15,188 nt of DNA from Pseudomonadota bacterium (GCA_021798375.1 JAJZHU010000019.1:1-15188); one strand, 5' to 3'. Shown: positions 7,734 to 14,954, numbered from the stretch's first letter. Translations and numbers: made by a program. Notes: generated from the letters alone by a model not told the origin.

Positions 7734-8021
7734 TTATTCCCCCCGCCGGATAACGATCAACGTCGTACCGGCGGGTTCAACCTCGATCAACAACACATCG
7801 TGCCCCTGATCAAGCGCCGAACGCGGCACATTCTCAGCGGGTTCCTTGCCGCGCAACCGCACCGCCAAAACCTGCCCCACGCTTAATTTTTCCAACGCCA
7901 AACGGGTGCGGACATAGGTCATCGGGCAAACATCGGCGGTAATGTCGATCGCGGCATCGACAACACCGTCAAACAAATCCGGCTCATCCTCCGATTGATC
8001 CACCCAAGAAACCTTTTGCAT
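7734..8021 (-). CDS. TusA-family sulfurtransferase-like protein
   Basis: A 95-residue soluble protein with the small TusA/SirA fold. After about 25 acidic N-terminal residues comes DITADVCPMTYVRTRLALEKL, in which C32 matches the single active-site cysteine of the family. TusA proteins carry persulfide sulfur for tRNA thiolation, molybdenum cofactor or sulfur oxidation; the CPM variant differs from the CPEP of E. coli TusA, so the partner cannot be assigned. The GQVLAVRLRGKEPAENVPRS segment matches the second strand-helix unit. It starts at ATG (8019-8021) and ends in TAA. It converges on gltX and is divergent from the MucR gene, sharing the AT-rich 77-base gap. Confidence 0.83.
   Translation of the reverse strand: MQKVSWVDQSEDEPDLFDGVVDAAIDITADVCPMTYVRTRLALEKLSVGQVLAVRLRGKEPAENVPRSALDQGHDVLLIEVEPAGTTLIVIRRGE
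7742..7775. terminator. 8-bp GC dyad after gltX, possible terminator
   Basis: CCCGCCGG (7742-7749) and CCGGCGGG (7768-7775) are exact inverted repeats around an 18-base loop. It starts 16 bases after the gltX stop but lies inside the 3' end of the TusA-like gene, and no T-tract follows. It could act on the gltX transcript; it may equally be a chance feature of GC-rich coding sequence. Confidence 0.3.
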
Positions 8022-8098
8022 TGCGCCCCATCACACTATTGCGAAGACCACTTATATAATCCTATAGACGACGAAGATAAAGAATAGGAACTACTCCC
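8022..8098. promoter_or_regulatory. Divergent promoter region of the TusA-like gene and mucR
   Basis: This is an AT-rich gap. TATAAT at 8055-8060 is a perfect -10 hexamer, but no good -35 lies 16-18 bases upstream. TTGCGA (8039-8044) with TATAGA (8063-8068) and an 18-base spacer is the better-spaced alternative, both reading towards mucR. AGGAA at 8086-8090 serves as the ribosome site of the GTG at 8099. MucR proteins often repress their own gene by binding AT-rich DNA, so autoregulation here is plausible but not shown. Confidence 0.5.
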
Positions 8099-8509
8099 GT
8101 GGCCGATCAAAGTGAACAAAACGACATACTTGGCCTGACGGCGCAAATCGTTTCAGCTCATATTGCCAATAACGCGGTTGCCACCGAATCTCTACCTGCA
8201 TTGATCCAGGAAATCTACAAAACCCTCAGCAATGCCGGCAAAGAGACTGTCGTCGCAGACCGGCTGCAACCCGCCGTCGCCGTCAAAAAATCAGTCTTCG
8301 CCGATTATCTGGTTTGCCTGGAAGACGGCAAAAAACTGAAAATGCTCAAGCGCCATTTACAAACCTCTTATGGACTAAGCCCCGAGCAATATCGCGAACG
8401 TTGGAATCTGCCCGCCGATTATCCCATGGTGGCGCCCAATTATGCCCGCCATCGCAGCAACCTGGCCAAGAAAATCGGGTTGGGAACCAAACCGCGCGCC
8501 GACCGATAA
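8099..8509 (+). CDS. mucR: MucR/Ros-family transcriptional regulator with degenerate zinc finger
   Basis: A 136-residue DNA-binding protein from the GTG at 8099, with AGGAA eight bases upstream. The N-terminal half (ILGLTAQIVSAHIANN, about 10-25) matches the oligomerisation part of MucR. The C-terminal half holds the Ros/MucR finger and its tail: KKSVFADYLVCLEDGKKLKMLKRHLQTSYG, then LPADYPMVAPNYA and LAKKIGLG. Of the four Ros zinc ligands only C73 and H86 remain; the second Cys is D76 and the second His is S90. MucR proteins are global, nucleoid-associated-like regulators of surface polysaccharide, motility and cell cycle genes in alphaproteobacteria. It is divergent from the TusA-like gene and about 100 bases upstream of fur. 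The target genes are unknown. Confidence 0.92.
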   Translation: MADQSEQNDILGLTAQIVSAHIANNAVATESLPALIQEIYKTLSNAGKETVVADRLQPAVAVKKSVFADYLVCLEDGKKLKMLKRHLQTSYGLSPEQYRERWNLPADYPMVAPNYARHRSNLAKKIGLGTKPRADR

Positions 8510-8612
8510 AACGCGCATCGCTTGTACGTCACAAAAACTTCAAGCGAATTACCAATTGAATCACGGGGGTAGAATCGGCTACGCCCCGGGGGAAGTGACC
8601 GTTAGGGATCCG
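8510..8612 (+). promoter_or_regulatory. mucR-fur intergenic region with possible fur promoter
   Basis: TCGCTTG (8518-8524) and CAAGCGA (8541-8547) form a 7-bp inverted repeat that could end mucR or be an operator. TAGAAT (8570-8575) is a 5-of-6 match to a -10 box, with only a weak -35 candidate (TTACCA, 8549-8554, 15-base spacer). AGGGA (8604-8608) lies four bases before the chosen fur ATG. Confidence 0.35.
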
Positions 8613-9077
8613 ATGGAATCGCGCATCGAGCGCCTGTGCATTGACAATGGGCTTAAAATGACCGGCCAGCGCCGAGTCATCGCCCGCGTTCTGTCCGAGG
8701 CCGAAGATCACCCGGATGTCGAGGAACTTTATCGCCGCTCCAGCGCGCTCGACAAACGCATCTCGATCGCCACGGTCTATCGCACGGTCCGGTTGTTGGA
8801 GGAGCAAGGCATTCTGGAACGGCGCGATTTCGGCGGCGGACGGGCGCGCTATGAACCCTCCGGCCACGGCCACCACGATCATCTGATCGATGTGGAAACC
8901 GGCAAAGTGACCGAATTCGAGGATGACGCCTATCACGACATGCTGCAACAGATCGCCCATCGTCTGGGCTTTGATCTGATTTCGCACCGGCTGGAATTAT
9001 TTGGCCGGCGTCGCAACAAACCACAATCCGATCAAAGGGCCGCGTCCGAAACGCTTCCCGAAAGGACCAAACGGTGA
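8613..9077 (+). CDS. fur: Fur/Mur-family metal-dependent regulator
   Basis: A 154-residue winged-helix repressor. Residues 13-80 (GLKMTGQRRVIARVLSEAEDHPDVEELY...ISIATVYRTVRLL) form the DNA-binding domain. H85, H87, H88 and H90 in GHGHHDH give the conserved metal loop, with HRLELFG near 125-131. There is no C-terminal CxxC pair (the only cysteine is C9), as in alphaproteobacterial Fur/Mur, which may sense manganese or iron. It lacks the Irr-type N-terminus. The frame is open to 8442 inside mucR and a GTG at 8595 is possible, but the ATG at 8613 has AGGGA upstream and matches the family start. The stop overlaps the GTG of the next gene (GTGA, 9074-9077), indicating a shared transcript and coupled translation. 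Confidence 0.92.
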   Translation: MESRIERLCIDNGLKMTGQRRVIARVLSEAEDHPDVEELYRRSSALDKRISIATVYRTVRLLEEQGILERRDFGGGRARYEPSGHGHHDHLIDVETGKVTEFEDDAYHDMLQQIAHRLGFDLISHRLELFGRRRNKPQSDQRAASETLPERTKR

Positions 9078-9910
9078 CCATCGAACAGAAATCCCTGGCC
9101 ACAGTCCCAACCCAGCATGGGTTCGGCGAGCTTAGGGCCGGCGCGCTTGGCGTGCGCATCGCCACCACGTCAGCCGAAATCGCGGCCGCCCAAAGATTGC
9201 GTTATCGCGTGTTCTACGAAGAAATGGGGGCAACCCCCAGCAGCATCGCTTTTGCCTCGCGCCTGGACCAGGACCGTTTCGACGCGGTGGCCGATCATCT
9301 GCTGGTGATCGATCACGGCATCGGTTCCGGCCCCGAAGGCGTGGTCGGCACCTACCGGCTGATCCGGCGCAGCAGCGCCGACAAAATCGGCCAGTTTTAT
9401 TCCGCCGACGAATATGATCTTTCCACCCTGATGCATTTCCCCGGCAAAATCATGGAGTTGGGTCGGTCTTGCGTGGACGTGGCCTATCGTGGGCGTGCGG
9501 CCATGCAACTGCTGTGGCGCGGCATCGCGGCCTATATCTTCCATCACCAGATCGATATCTTGTTTGGCTGCGCCAGCCTGCCCGGCACCGATCCCGATAA
9601 GATCGCCGCCGAACTGACCTATCTTTATCAAACCCACCTGGCCCCGCCGGCCTTGCGCCCACGCGCCATCGACAGCCGCTATATCGATATGCGCCGCGTT
9701 GATCCCGATACGCTCGACATGCGCCGCGCCATGGCCAGCCTGCCGCCGCTGATCAAAGGCTATCTGCGCCTGGGCGGTTTTGTCGGCGATGGCGCGGTGA
9801 TCGATCACCAGTTCAACACCACCGATGTGGCGATCATCGTGAAGTCGGATCTGATCACCGATAAATATTACCGGCATTACGAACGCCAGTTGCGGGATGC
9901 ATTGGAATAA
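9074..9910 (+). CDS. olsB: OlsB-like GNAT-fold N-acyltransferase (ornithine lipid synthesis family)
   Basis: A 278-residue protein of the OlsB/haemolysin-like acyltransferase family. OlsB transfers a 3-hydroxyacyl group from acyl carrier protein to the alpha-amino group of ornithine, making lyso-ornithine lipid. Visible family marks are AAQRLRYRVFYEEMGA (about 38-53), FDAVADHLLVID (69-80), VVGTYRLIRR (90-99), ELGRSCVDVAYRGRAAMQLLWRGIAAY (128-154) and the FGCASLPGTDP segment (164-173). The GTG start overlaps the fur stop and has AAAGGA seven bases upstream. The second enzyme of the pathway, the O-acyltransferase OlsA, is not in the window, so another amino acid or amine as acceptor is possible. 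lnt follows directly. Confidence 0.82.
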   Translation: MTIEQKSLATVPTQHGFGELRAGALGVRIATTSAEIAAAQRLRYRVFYEEMGATPSSIAFASRLDQDRFDAVADHLLVIDHGIGSGPEGVVGTYRLIRRSSADKIGQFYSADEYDLSTLMHFPGKIMELGRSCVDVAYRGRAAMQLLWRGIAAYIFHHQIDILFGCASLPGTDPDKIAAELTYLYQTHLAPPALRPRAIDSRYIDMRRVDPDTLDMRRAMASLPPLIKGYLRLGGFVGDGAVIDHQFNTTDVAIIVKSDLITDKYYRHYERQLRDALE

Positions 9911-9926
9911 CCCGCATCATCGCATC

Positions 9927-11465
9927 ATGATCCCCCTCATCACCAACACGCTGCAAAAATTGCGGGCACTGCGGGGCAAGCGAGCCGATCTGGCCGCCGC
10001 CGTTCTGGGCGCGCTGTCGGCACTCGCCTTGCCGCCGCTTTACATCTTTCCGGCGCTGCTGATCGCCATTCCGGGTCTGCTGGCATTGCTCGATGGCGCC
10101 CCCAATGGACGCACGGCGTTACGGCGCGGCTTTGTGTTCGGTTTTGCCCACCATATCTGCGGTCTTTATTGGATCACCTCGGCCATCCTGATCGAAGCGG
10201 CGCAATTCTGGTGGTTCGTACCGTTCGCCGTGCCCGCCACCGCCTTGATCCTGGCGCCGTTCATTGCCGTTCCCTGCGCGGTCGCCCGGCTCGCCCTTCC
10301 CAACGCACCGCGCGCCCTGCTGTTGGCGGCGGCCTGGGTGCTCGGCGATCTGGCCCGCCAATTTGTCGCCACCGGCTTTCCGTGGAACCCGCTGGGCAGT
10401 GCGCTGGCTTTCCCAGGTCCGCTGGGATCGCTGCTGATCGCGCCCGCGGCCCTGATCGGCGTCCAGGGGCTCACATTCTTCACCATCTGGTTCGCCGCCA
10501 CACCGGGTCAGAACAAACGCTTCTTTTTCGGCGCCATGGCCGGCGCAGCGCTATGGCTGGGCCTGGGCGATTGGCTGCTGCACCGACCCGCGGGCGCCGC
10601 ACCCAATTTTTCCATCGCCCTGATCCAGGGCAACGAATCCGAACGCGACAAACAAGACCAGATCACGGCGGCCCAGGGATTCGAGCATTCATTGCAACTC
10701 ACCCGCGAGGCCATGCAGGCGGCGGGAAACCGCCCCACCATCGTGGTATGGCCGGAAACCGGCGCCGATCCCTATCTGGTTGAACAAGATCCGAATGTGC
10801 GCGCCGCCATCAGCGCCGCCGGCGCCGGCGCGCGCGGATTCCTGATCGGCAGCGTGCGCTACCCCAGCCCCGATCCCGCCGCCAAACCTTTCAACAGCCT
10901 GATCGCCCTCGCCCCCTCGGGCGATGTGCTGACCCATTACGACAAATGGCATTTGGTGCCGTTCGGCGAATATACCCCGCCGCTTGGCATACTCGGCCTG
11001 AAAATCAGCCCCGGCACCGGATTCGACGCCGGACCCGGACCCGCCACCTTGCATCTGCCCGGAATACCCGCCGTGGCGCCGTTGATCTGTTACGAGGCCG
11101 TATTCCCCGCCCAGGGCGTCGATCCCACCGACCGGCCGGACTGGCTGGTGAACATCACCAACGACGCCTGGTTCGGCAACAGCAGCGGACCGCGCCAACA
11201 TCTGATGGCCGCCAGACTGCGGGCGGTCGAGGAAGGCTTGCCGCTCATGCGCGCCGCCAACACCGGCATCAGCGCGGGGTTCGACGCCCATGGCAACGAA
11301 TTGGGACGGCTTGGCATGAACCGGCCCGGCTTCCTCATCCTGCCGCTGCCGGGCGCGCTGCCACCCACGCCGTTTGCCCGTTTTGGGCTGTGGATACCGT
11401 TTTTGTTGTCCTTGCTGGCCGCCGCAATCAGTCTCAAATCGCGCATACTGTCCCAATATCGATAA
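9927..11465 (+). CDS. lnt: Apolipoprotein N-acyltransferase
   Basis: A 512-residue inner-membrane enzyme that adds the third acyl chain to the N-terminal cysteine of lipoproteins, the last step of lipoprotein maturation. Residues 20-215 hold about six hydrophobic segments (LSALALPPLYIFPALLIAIPG onward), a final one ends the protein (IPFLLSLLAAAISL), and between them lies the periplasmic nitrilase domain. The catalytic triad is visible as E277 (VVWPETGADP), K340 (HYDKWHLVPFGEYTP) and C388 (PLICYEAVFP). I choose the ATG at 9927, 16 bases after olsB; an in-frame ATG at 9897 would overlap olsB by 14 bases. Neither has a good ribosome site, so coupling to olsB is likely. Confidence 0.94.
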   Translation: MIPLITNTLQKLRALRGKRADLAAAVLGALSALALPPLYIFPALLIAIPGLLALLDGAPNGRTALRRGFVFGFAHHICGLYWITSAILIEAAQFWWFVPFAVPATALILAPFIAVPCAVARLALPNAPRALLLAAAWVLGDLARQFVATGFPWNPLGSALAFPGPLGSLLIAPAALIGVQGLTFFTIWFAATPGQNKRFFFGAMAGAALWLGLGDWLLHRPAGAAPNFSIALIQGNESERDKQDQITAAQGFEHSLQLTREAMQAAGNRPTIVVWPETGADPYLVEQDPNVRAAISAAGAGARGFLIGSVRYPSPDPAAKPFNSLIALAPSGDVLTHYDKWHLVPFGEYTPPLGILGLKISPGTGFDAGPGPATLHLPGIPAVAPLICYEAVFPAQGVDPTDRPDWLVNITNDAWFGNSSGPRQHLMAARLRAVEEGLPLMRAANTGISAGFDAHGNELGRLGMNRPGFLILPLPGALPPTPFARFGLWIPFLLSLLAAAISLKSRILSQYR

Positions 11466-11469
11466 AATA

Positions 11470-11499
11470 TTGACAATTTAGGGTTGAGTGGTTAACAAT
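11470..11499 (+). promoter_or_regulatory. Candidate sigma-70-type promoter of the XRE regulator
   Basis: A perfect TTGACA at 11470-11475 is followed after 18 bases by AACAAT (11494-11499, 4 of 6 to TATAAT). A start near 11505-11508 would give a leader of only a few bases before the ATG at 11514, fitting the absence of a Shine-Dalgarno site there. Confidence 0.5.
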
Positions 11500-11513
11500 T
11501 TATTCAATCCTTT

Positions 11514-11981
11514 ATGAACACGAGTTCGACCATGCCCCCCGCCATTCCTGCCAGCGACGAATCATCCGCCGACAAAGACGAACGGCTTTCCGCCATCGAC
11601 GCCCACGTCGGCGCACGCATTCGTCTGCGCCGCACGCTGCTTGGCCTCACCCAGGAACGTCTCGGCGAGGCTTTGGGGCTGACTTTTCAACAAGTGCAGA
11701 AATATGAACGCGGGGCCAACCGCGTGGGAGCTTCGCGCCTGTTCGATCTGGCCCGCATCCTGGAAGTTCCGGTCAATTATTTCTACGACGATCTGCCCTC
11801 CCAGGCCGGCGGCATGATGAACCGCTATGGATTTGCCGAAAGCACCGACACTTACGGCGCCGACGAAGCCCTATCCAGCCGCGAAACATTGGAATTGGTG
11901 CGCGCCTATTACCGCATCACCGACCCTTCTATCCGCAAGCGGGTGTTTGAACTGGTCAAATCCATGGCGCCGCCGGATTAG
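11514..11981 (+). CDS. XRE-family helix-turn-helix regulator
   Basis: A 155-residue cytoplasmic DNA-binding protein. The HTH spans about residues 30-90: VGARIRLRRTLLGLTQERLGEALGLTFQQVQKYERGANRVGASRLFDLARILEVPVNYFYDDLP, with the recognition helix around TFQQVQKYERG. A short linker and a helical tail (ETLELVRAYYRITDPSIRKRVFELVKSM) follow, probably for dimerisation. Homologues in alphaproteobacteria commonly sit next to lnt, and often before metK; here nth follows instead after 13 bases. The ATG at 11514 has no Shine-Dalgarno site and may be read from a leaderless or near-leaderless mRNA; an ATG at 11532 is an alternative. Targets are unknown. Confidence 0.92.
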   Translation: MNTSSTMPPAIPASDESSADKDERLSAIDAHVGARIRLRRTLLGLTQERLGEALGLTFQQVQKYERGANRVGASRLFDLARILEVPVNYFYDDLPSQAGGMMNRYGFAESTDTYGADEALSSRETLELVRAYYRITDPSIRKRVFELVKSMAPPD

Positions 11982-11994
11982 ATCGGGATTTAGC

Positions 11995-12627
11995 GTGAAC
12001 AAAACCAATCTCCGAAAGTTCCTGGAGACTCTGCAAGCGGCCAATCCCGAACCCAAAACCGAGTTGGAATATGCCGATCCCTACACGCTGCTGGTCGCCG
12101 TAACGCTTTCGGCGCAAGCCACCGACGTGTCGGTCAATCGCGCCACGCGCGGATTGTTCCAGGCCGCCCCAAACCCCGCGGCGATGGTCGCATTGGGCGA
12201 AGCGGGCGTGGCCGAACATATTCGCAGCATCGGGCTGTGGCAGACCAAAGCCAGGAACGTGGTGGAACTTTCCCGCCTTTTGCTCGAACGCCACCATGGC
12301 GTGGTGCCCGACAATCGCGAGGCGCTGGAAGCCCTGCCCGGCGTGGGGCGCAAGACCGCCAATGTGGTGCTGAACGTGGCCTTTGAGCAACCAACCATGG
12401 CGGTGGACACCCATATATTCCGTCTGGGCAATCGCACCGGCCTGGCGCCTGGCAAAAATGTGCGCGAGGTGGAAGATGCGCTGATCAAACGCATCCCCAA
12501 GGATCTGCTGCGCCACGCCCATCATTGGCTGATCCTGCACGGGCGCTATATTTGCAAGGCACGCAAGCCGGAATGCTGGCATTGCGTGGTCAAGGAGTTT
12601 TGCGATTATCCGCAAAAGGGTGCGTAA
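11995..12627 (+). CDS. nth: Endonuclease III
   Basis: A 210-residue DNA glycosylase/AP lyase that removes oxidised pyrimidines in base-excision repair. Residues line up number for number with E. coli Nth: the HhH loop LPGVGRKTANVVL contains catalytic K120, and VDTHIFRLGNR contains D138. The C-terminal 4Fe-4S cluster ligands are C187, C194, C197 and C203 (C-x6-C-x2-C-x5-C). The start is a GTG (11995-11997), 13 bases after the XRE stop and with only a weak CGGGA site; the frame is open further upstream to 11827, but that stretch lies inside the XRE gene in another frame. It may share the XRE transcript. Confidence 0.95.
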   Translation: MNKTNLRKFLETLQAANPEPKTELEYADPYTLLVAVTLSAQATDVSVNRATRGLFQAAPNPAAMVALGEAGVAEHIRSIGLWQTKARNVVELSRLLLERHHGVVPDNREALEALPGVGRKTANVVLNVAFEQPTMAVDTHIFRLGNRTGLAPGKNVREVEDALIKRIPKDLLRHAHHWLILHGRYICKARKPECWHCVVKEFCDYPQKGA

Positions 12628-12914
12628 AGATCAGGCAAGAATCTTCCGGCCCATCCCAAGTTGGCGACCGTGATCAATGGAACGTGTTGAACTTTTGCTC
12701 TAGAGCACGTTCGGATCACATTGAACCATATACGTGCGATGAACGTGCTCTAGCCTTTTGTTTTTACGCATGATTCACGCCTACGTGTCATTCAACCTGC
12801 GGCGATCATGCTCTAAATCACCGAGAGTTGAACGAGTTGGAGTAAGTGCTGCCGATACGTCAAATAGTCAGCCGATCACTATATCCCGTCGAGGGGCAAA
12901 GTCCCCGCCTTGCC
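12628..12914. other. 287-base gap between convergent nth and ligA
   Basis: Apart from the structured repeat at 12697-12815, I see a GGGG-CCCC mini-hairpin at 12893-12906, which could end the ligA transcript on the minus strand but has only four base pairs and no T-tract. GAAC appears twice five bases apart (12680-12692) with no matching operator spacing. No gene is supported. Confidence 0.5.
12697..12815. repeat. Structured intergenic repeat, REP/MITE-like, two consecutive stem-loops
   Basis: CTAGAGCACGTTC (12700-12712) is exactly reverse-complemented at 12741-12753, a 13-bp perfect stem around 28 bases that can pair further (ATCACAT with GTGCGAT). A second stem pairs GCATGAT (12768-12774) with ATCATGC (12805-12811), continued by CGCC (12778-12781) with GGCG (12801-12804) after a three-base bulge. 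GCTCTA occurs three times in the same direction, at 12697, 12747 and 12810, and the ends TAGAGCACGTTC and GATCATGCTCTA are imperfect terminal inverted repeats. No coding frame fits. I recall TAGAGCATGATC-type intergenic repeats in alphaproteobacterial genomes, but membership in a family needs a search. Confidence 0.65.
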
Positions 12915-14954
12915 TTACCCTTCCTCCCCCTCGAATCCTGCCAAGCTGCGCCATTCCGTCTCGCTCAGTGTCTGAACGCCCAGCTCCGCCGCTCGTTTGG
13001 CTTTGGAGCCGGCGTCGGCGCCCAGCACGACGAAGTTGGTTTTGGCCGACACGCTTTCGGTGACGCGGGCGCCGAGGGCTTCGGCGCGGGCTTTGGCTTC
13101 GGGGCGGCTCATGGTGGCGAGGCTGCCGGTGAAGACGATGATTTTGCCGGAAAGCGTGCCTTCGGCGATTTTTGGGGCGTCTTCGATGGCAAGTTCCGCC
13201 GCCAGATCGTCCACGCTTTGGCGGTTATGGTCTTCCATGAAGAAATCGGCGAGTTCCTCGGCGATGCCGGGGCCGATGCCCATGATGTTGCCCAGGGCGA
13301 AGCGGGCGTCGGAGCCGATGATGGTGGCGGCCTGCATTTCGGCGCGCCAATGGGCGAAAGATCCGTAATGTTTGGCGAGCAGTTTGGCGATTTGTTCGCC
13401 GATGCGGCGGATGCCGAGCGCGTAGATGAAGCGGGCGAGGGGGATCTTGCGGCGCTGGTTGATGGCCTCGATCAGTTTGCGCGCCGATAGCGGTCCCCAG
13501 CCTTCGCGCGCGGCGATGGCGGATTCATGCGGCGCGAGGTGGAAGATGTCGGCGGGGGCTTTGATCAACCCGGCATCCCAGAACTCCTGCACGGTTTTCT
13601 CGCCGAAGCCTTCGATGTCGAAGGCCGGGCGCGAGGTCAGATGGACCAATCGTTCAACCGCCTGCGCGGGGCAGGTGAGCCCGCCGGTGCAGCGCCGGAC
13701 GACTTCGTCCTTGGTGCGCAGGGCCAGGCTGCCGCAGATGGGGCAATGAGTGGGAAAAACAAAGGGTTTGGCGGTGACGGGGCGTTTTTCCAGCACCGGC
13801 CCGAGGATTTGCGGGATCACATCGCCGGCGCGTTGCACGATCACCGTATCGCCTATCATCACGTTCTTGCGGGCGAGTTCGTCTTCATTGTGCAAGCTGG
13901 CGCGGCTGACCAGCACGCCGCCGACATTGACGGGGGCGATATGGGCGACGGGGGTCAGTGCGCCGGTGCGGCCGACCTGGATTTCGATGCGTTCCAGAAT
14001 GCTGGTGGCTTGCTCGGCGGGGAATTTCCAGGCAATGGCCCAGCGCGGAGCGCGGCCGGCGAAACCCAGGCGATTTTGCAGGGCAAGGTCGTCGATTTTA
14101 TAGACCACGCCGTCGATGTCATAGGCGAGCATGGCGCGTTCGGCAGCCAGATCGCTCTGGAATCGCACCGCCGCCGCGAAATCGGGCAGCAGGGTCGAGC
14201 GTGGATTGACCTCGAAGCCCCAGGCGCGCAGGCGGTCGAGATATTCGTGATGACTGGTGGCGACGGGTTCGCTGCAATCGCCCATCGCATAGGCGAACAG
14301 CGACAGGGGCCGCTGGGCGGTGATCGAGGGATCGAGCTGGCGCAGGCTGCCCGCCGCCGCGTTGCGCGGGTTGGCGAAGGGGCGTTGTTTGGCGGATTCC
14401 TGTGCCTGGTTCAGTTGCTCGAAATCTGCCTTGGTGAGAAAAATCTCGCCGCGAATTTCGATCCGCGCCGGGGCATCGCCTTTCAACCGAAGCGGAATGG
14501 CGGGAAGCCGGCGCAGATTGGCGGTGACATCTTCGCCCACGCCGCCATCGCCGCGCGTGGCGCCCTTGACCAGTCTGCCATGTTCATAGGTGAGCGAAAT
14601 CGATAACCCATCGATCTTGGGCTCGCCCATCATTGCCAATGGCTGATCTTCCGCGAGTCTCAAAAAGCGACGGGCGCCGGTGAGAAATTCGGCGAATTCG
14701 GTTTCGTCGAAGGCATTGTCCAACGACAGCATGGGCACGAGATGTTGGTGTTTGGCGAAACCGCTGGCCGGAGCCGCGCCAACGGTCTGGGGCACCAGAT
14801 CGGGATAAAGTGCCGCGAACGCATTCAAACGGCGGCGCAACGCATCGTAATCGGCGTCGGAAATCGTGGGCGCGTCGTTTTGATGATACGCAATATCATG
14901 TTGCGCCATCTCGGCGATCAGGGCGGCGATTTCGGCTTCGGGGCGAGTGCTCAT
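12915..14954 (-). CDS. ligA: NAD-dependent DNA ligase
   Basis: A 679-residue replication and repair ligase that seals nicks using NAD. Domains in order: Ia region (1-60) with HDIAYHQNDAPTISDADYDALRR, adenylation domain with the AMP-accepting lysine in EPKIDG (K113), HLVPMLSLDNAF (71-82), YDIDGVVYKID (278-288) and WKFPAE (309-314), an OB fold, a zinc finger with C404, C407, C422 and C428, a helix-hairpin-helix region (about 440-570), and a C-terminal BRCT domain (600-675, LSGKIIVFTGSLATMSRPEAK). I start at the ATG at 14954, where family similarity begins; the frame runs on to 15035 but crosses the glnA terminator. No clear ribosome site is seen. The coding strand is C-rich, opposite to comEC on the same strand. 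Confidence 0.96.
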   Translation of the reverse strand: MSTRPEAEIAALIAEMAQHDIAYHQNDAPTISDADYDALRRRLNAFAALYPDLVPQTVGAAPASGFAKHQHLVPMLSLDNAFDETEFAEFLTGARRFLRLAEDQPLAMMGEPKIDGLSISLTYEHGRLVKGATRGDGGVGEDVTANLRRLPAIPLRLKGDAPARIEIRGEIFLTKADFEQLNQAQESAKQRPFANPRNAAAGSLRQLDPSITAQRPLSLFAYAMGDCSEPVATSHHEYLDRLRAWGFEVNPRSTLLPDFAAAVRFQSDLAAERAMLAYDIDGVVYKIDDLALQNRLGFAGRAPRWAIAWKFPAEQATSILERIEIQVGRTGALTPVAHIAPVNVGGVLVSRASLHNEDELARKNVMIGDTVIVQRAGDVIPQILGPVLEKRPVTAKPFVFPTHCPICGSLALRTKDEVVRRCTGGLTCPAQAVERLVHLTSRPAFDIEGFGEKTVQEFWDAGLIKAPADIFHLAPHESAIAAREGWGPLSARKLIEAINQRRKIPLARFIYALGIRRIGEQIAKLLAKHYGSFAHWRAEMQAATIIGSDARFALGNIMGIGPGIAEELADFFMEDHNRQSVDDLAAELAIEDAPKIAEGTLSGKIIVFTGSLATMSRPEAKARAEALGARVTESVSAKTNFVVLGADAGSKAKRAAELGVQTLSETEWRSLAGFEGEEG

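Noticed and set aside
12680..12725. Possible SOS (LexA) operator made of GAAC/GTTC half-sites near nth and ligA.
   Set aside because: The direct half-sites are five bases apart rather than seven, and GTTC...GAAC is inverted with a ten-base gap; the site is also downstream of both genes.
12628..12914. Replication origin at the skew change.
   Set aside because: I found no DnaA boxes (TTATCCACA-like) and no dnaA, parAB or hemE nearby; a skew flip in one short window is not enough.
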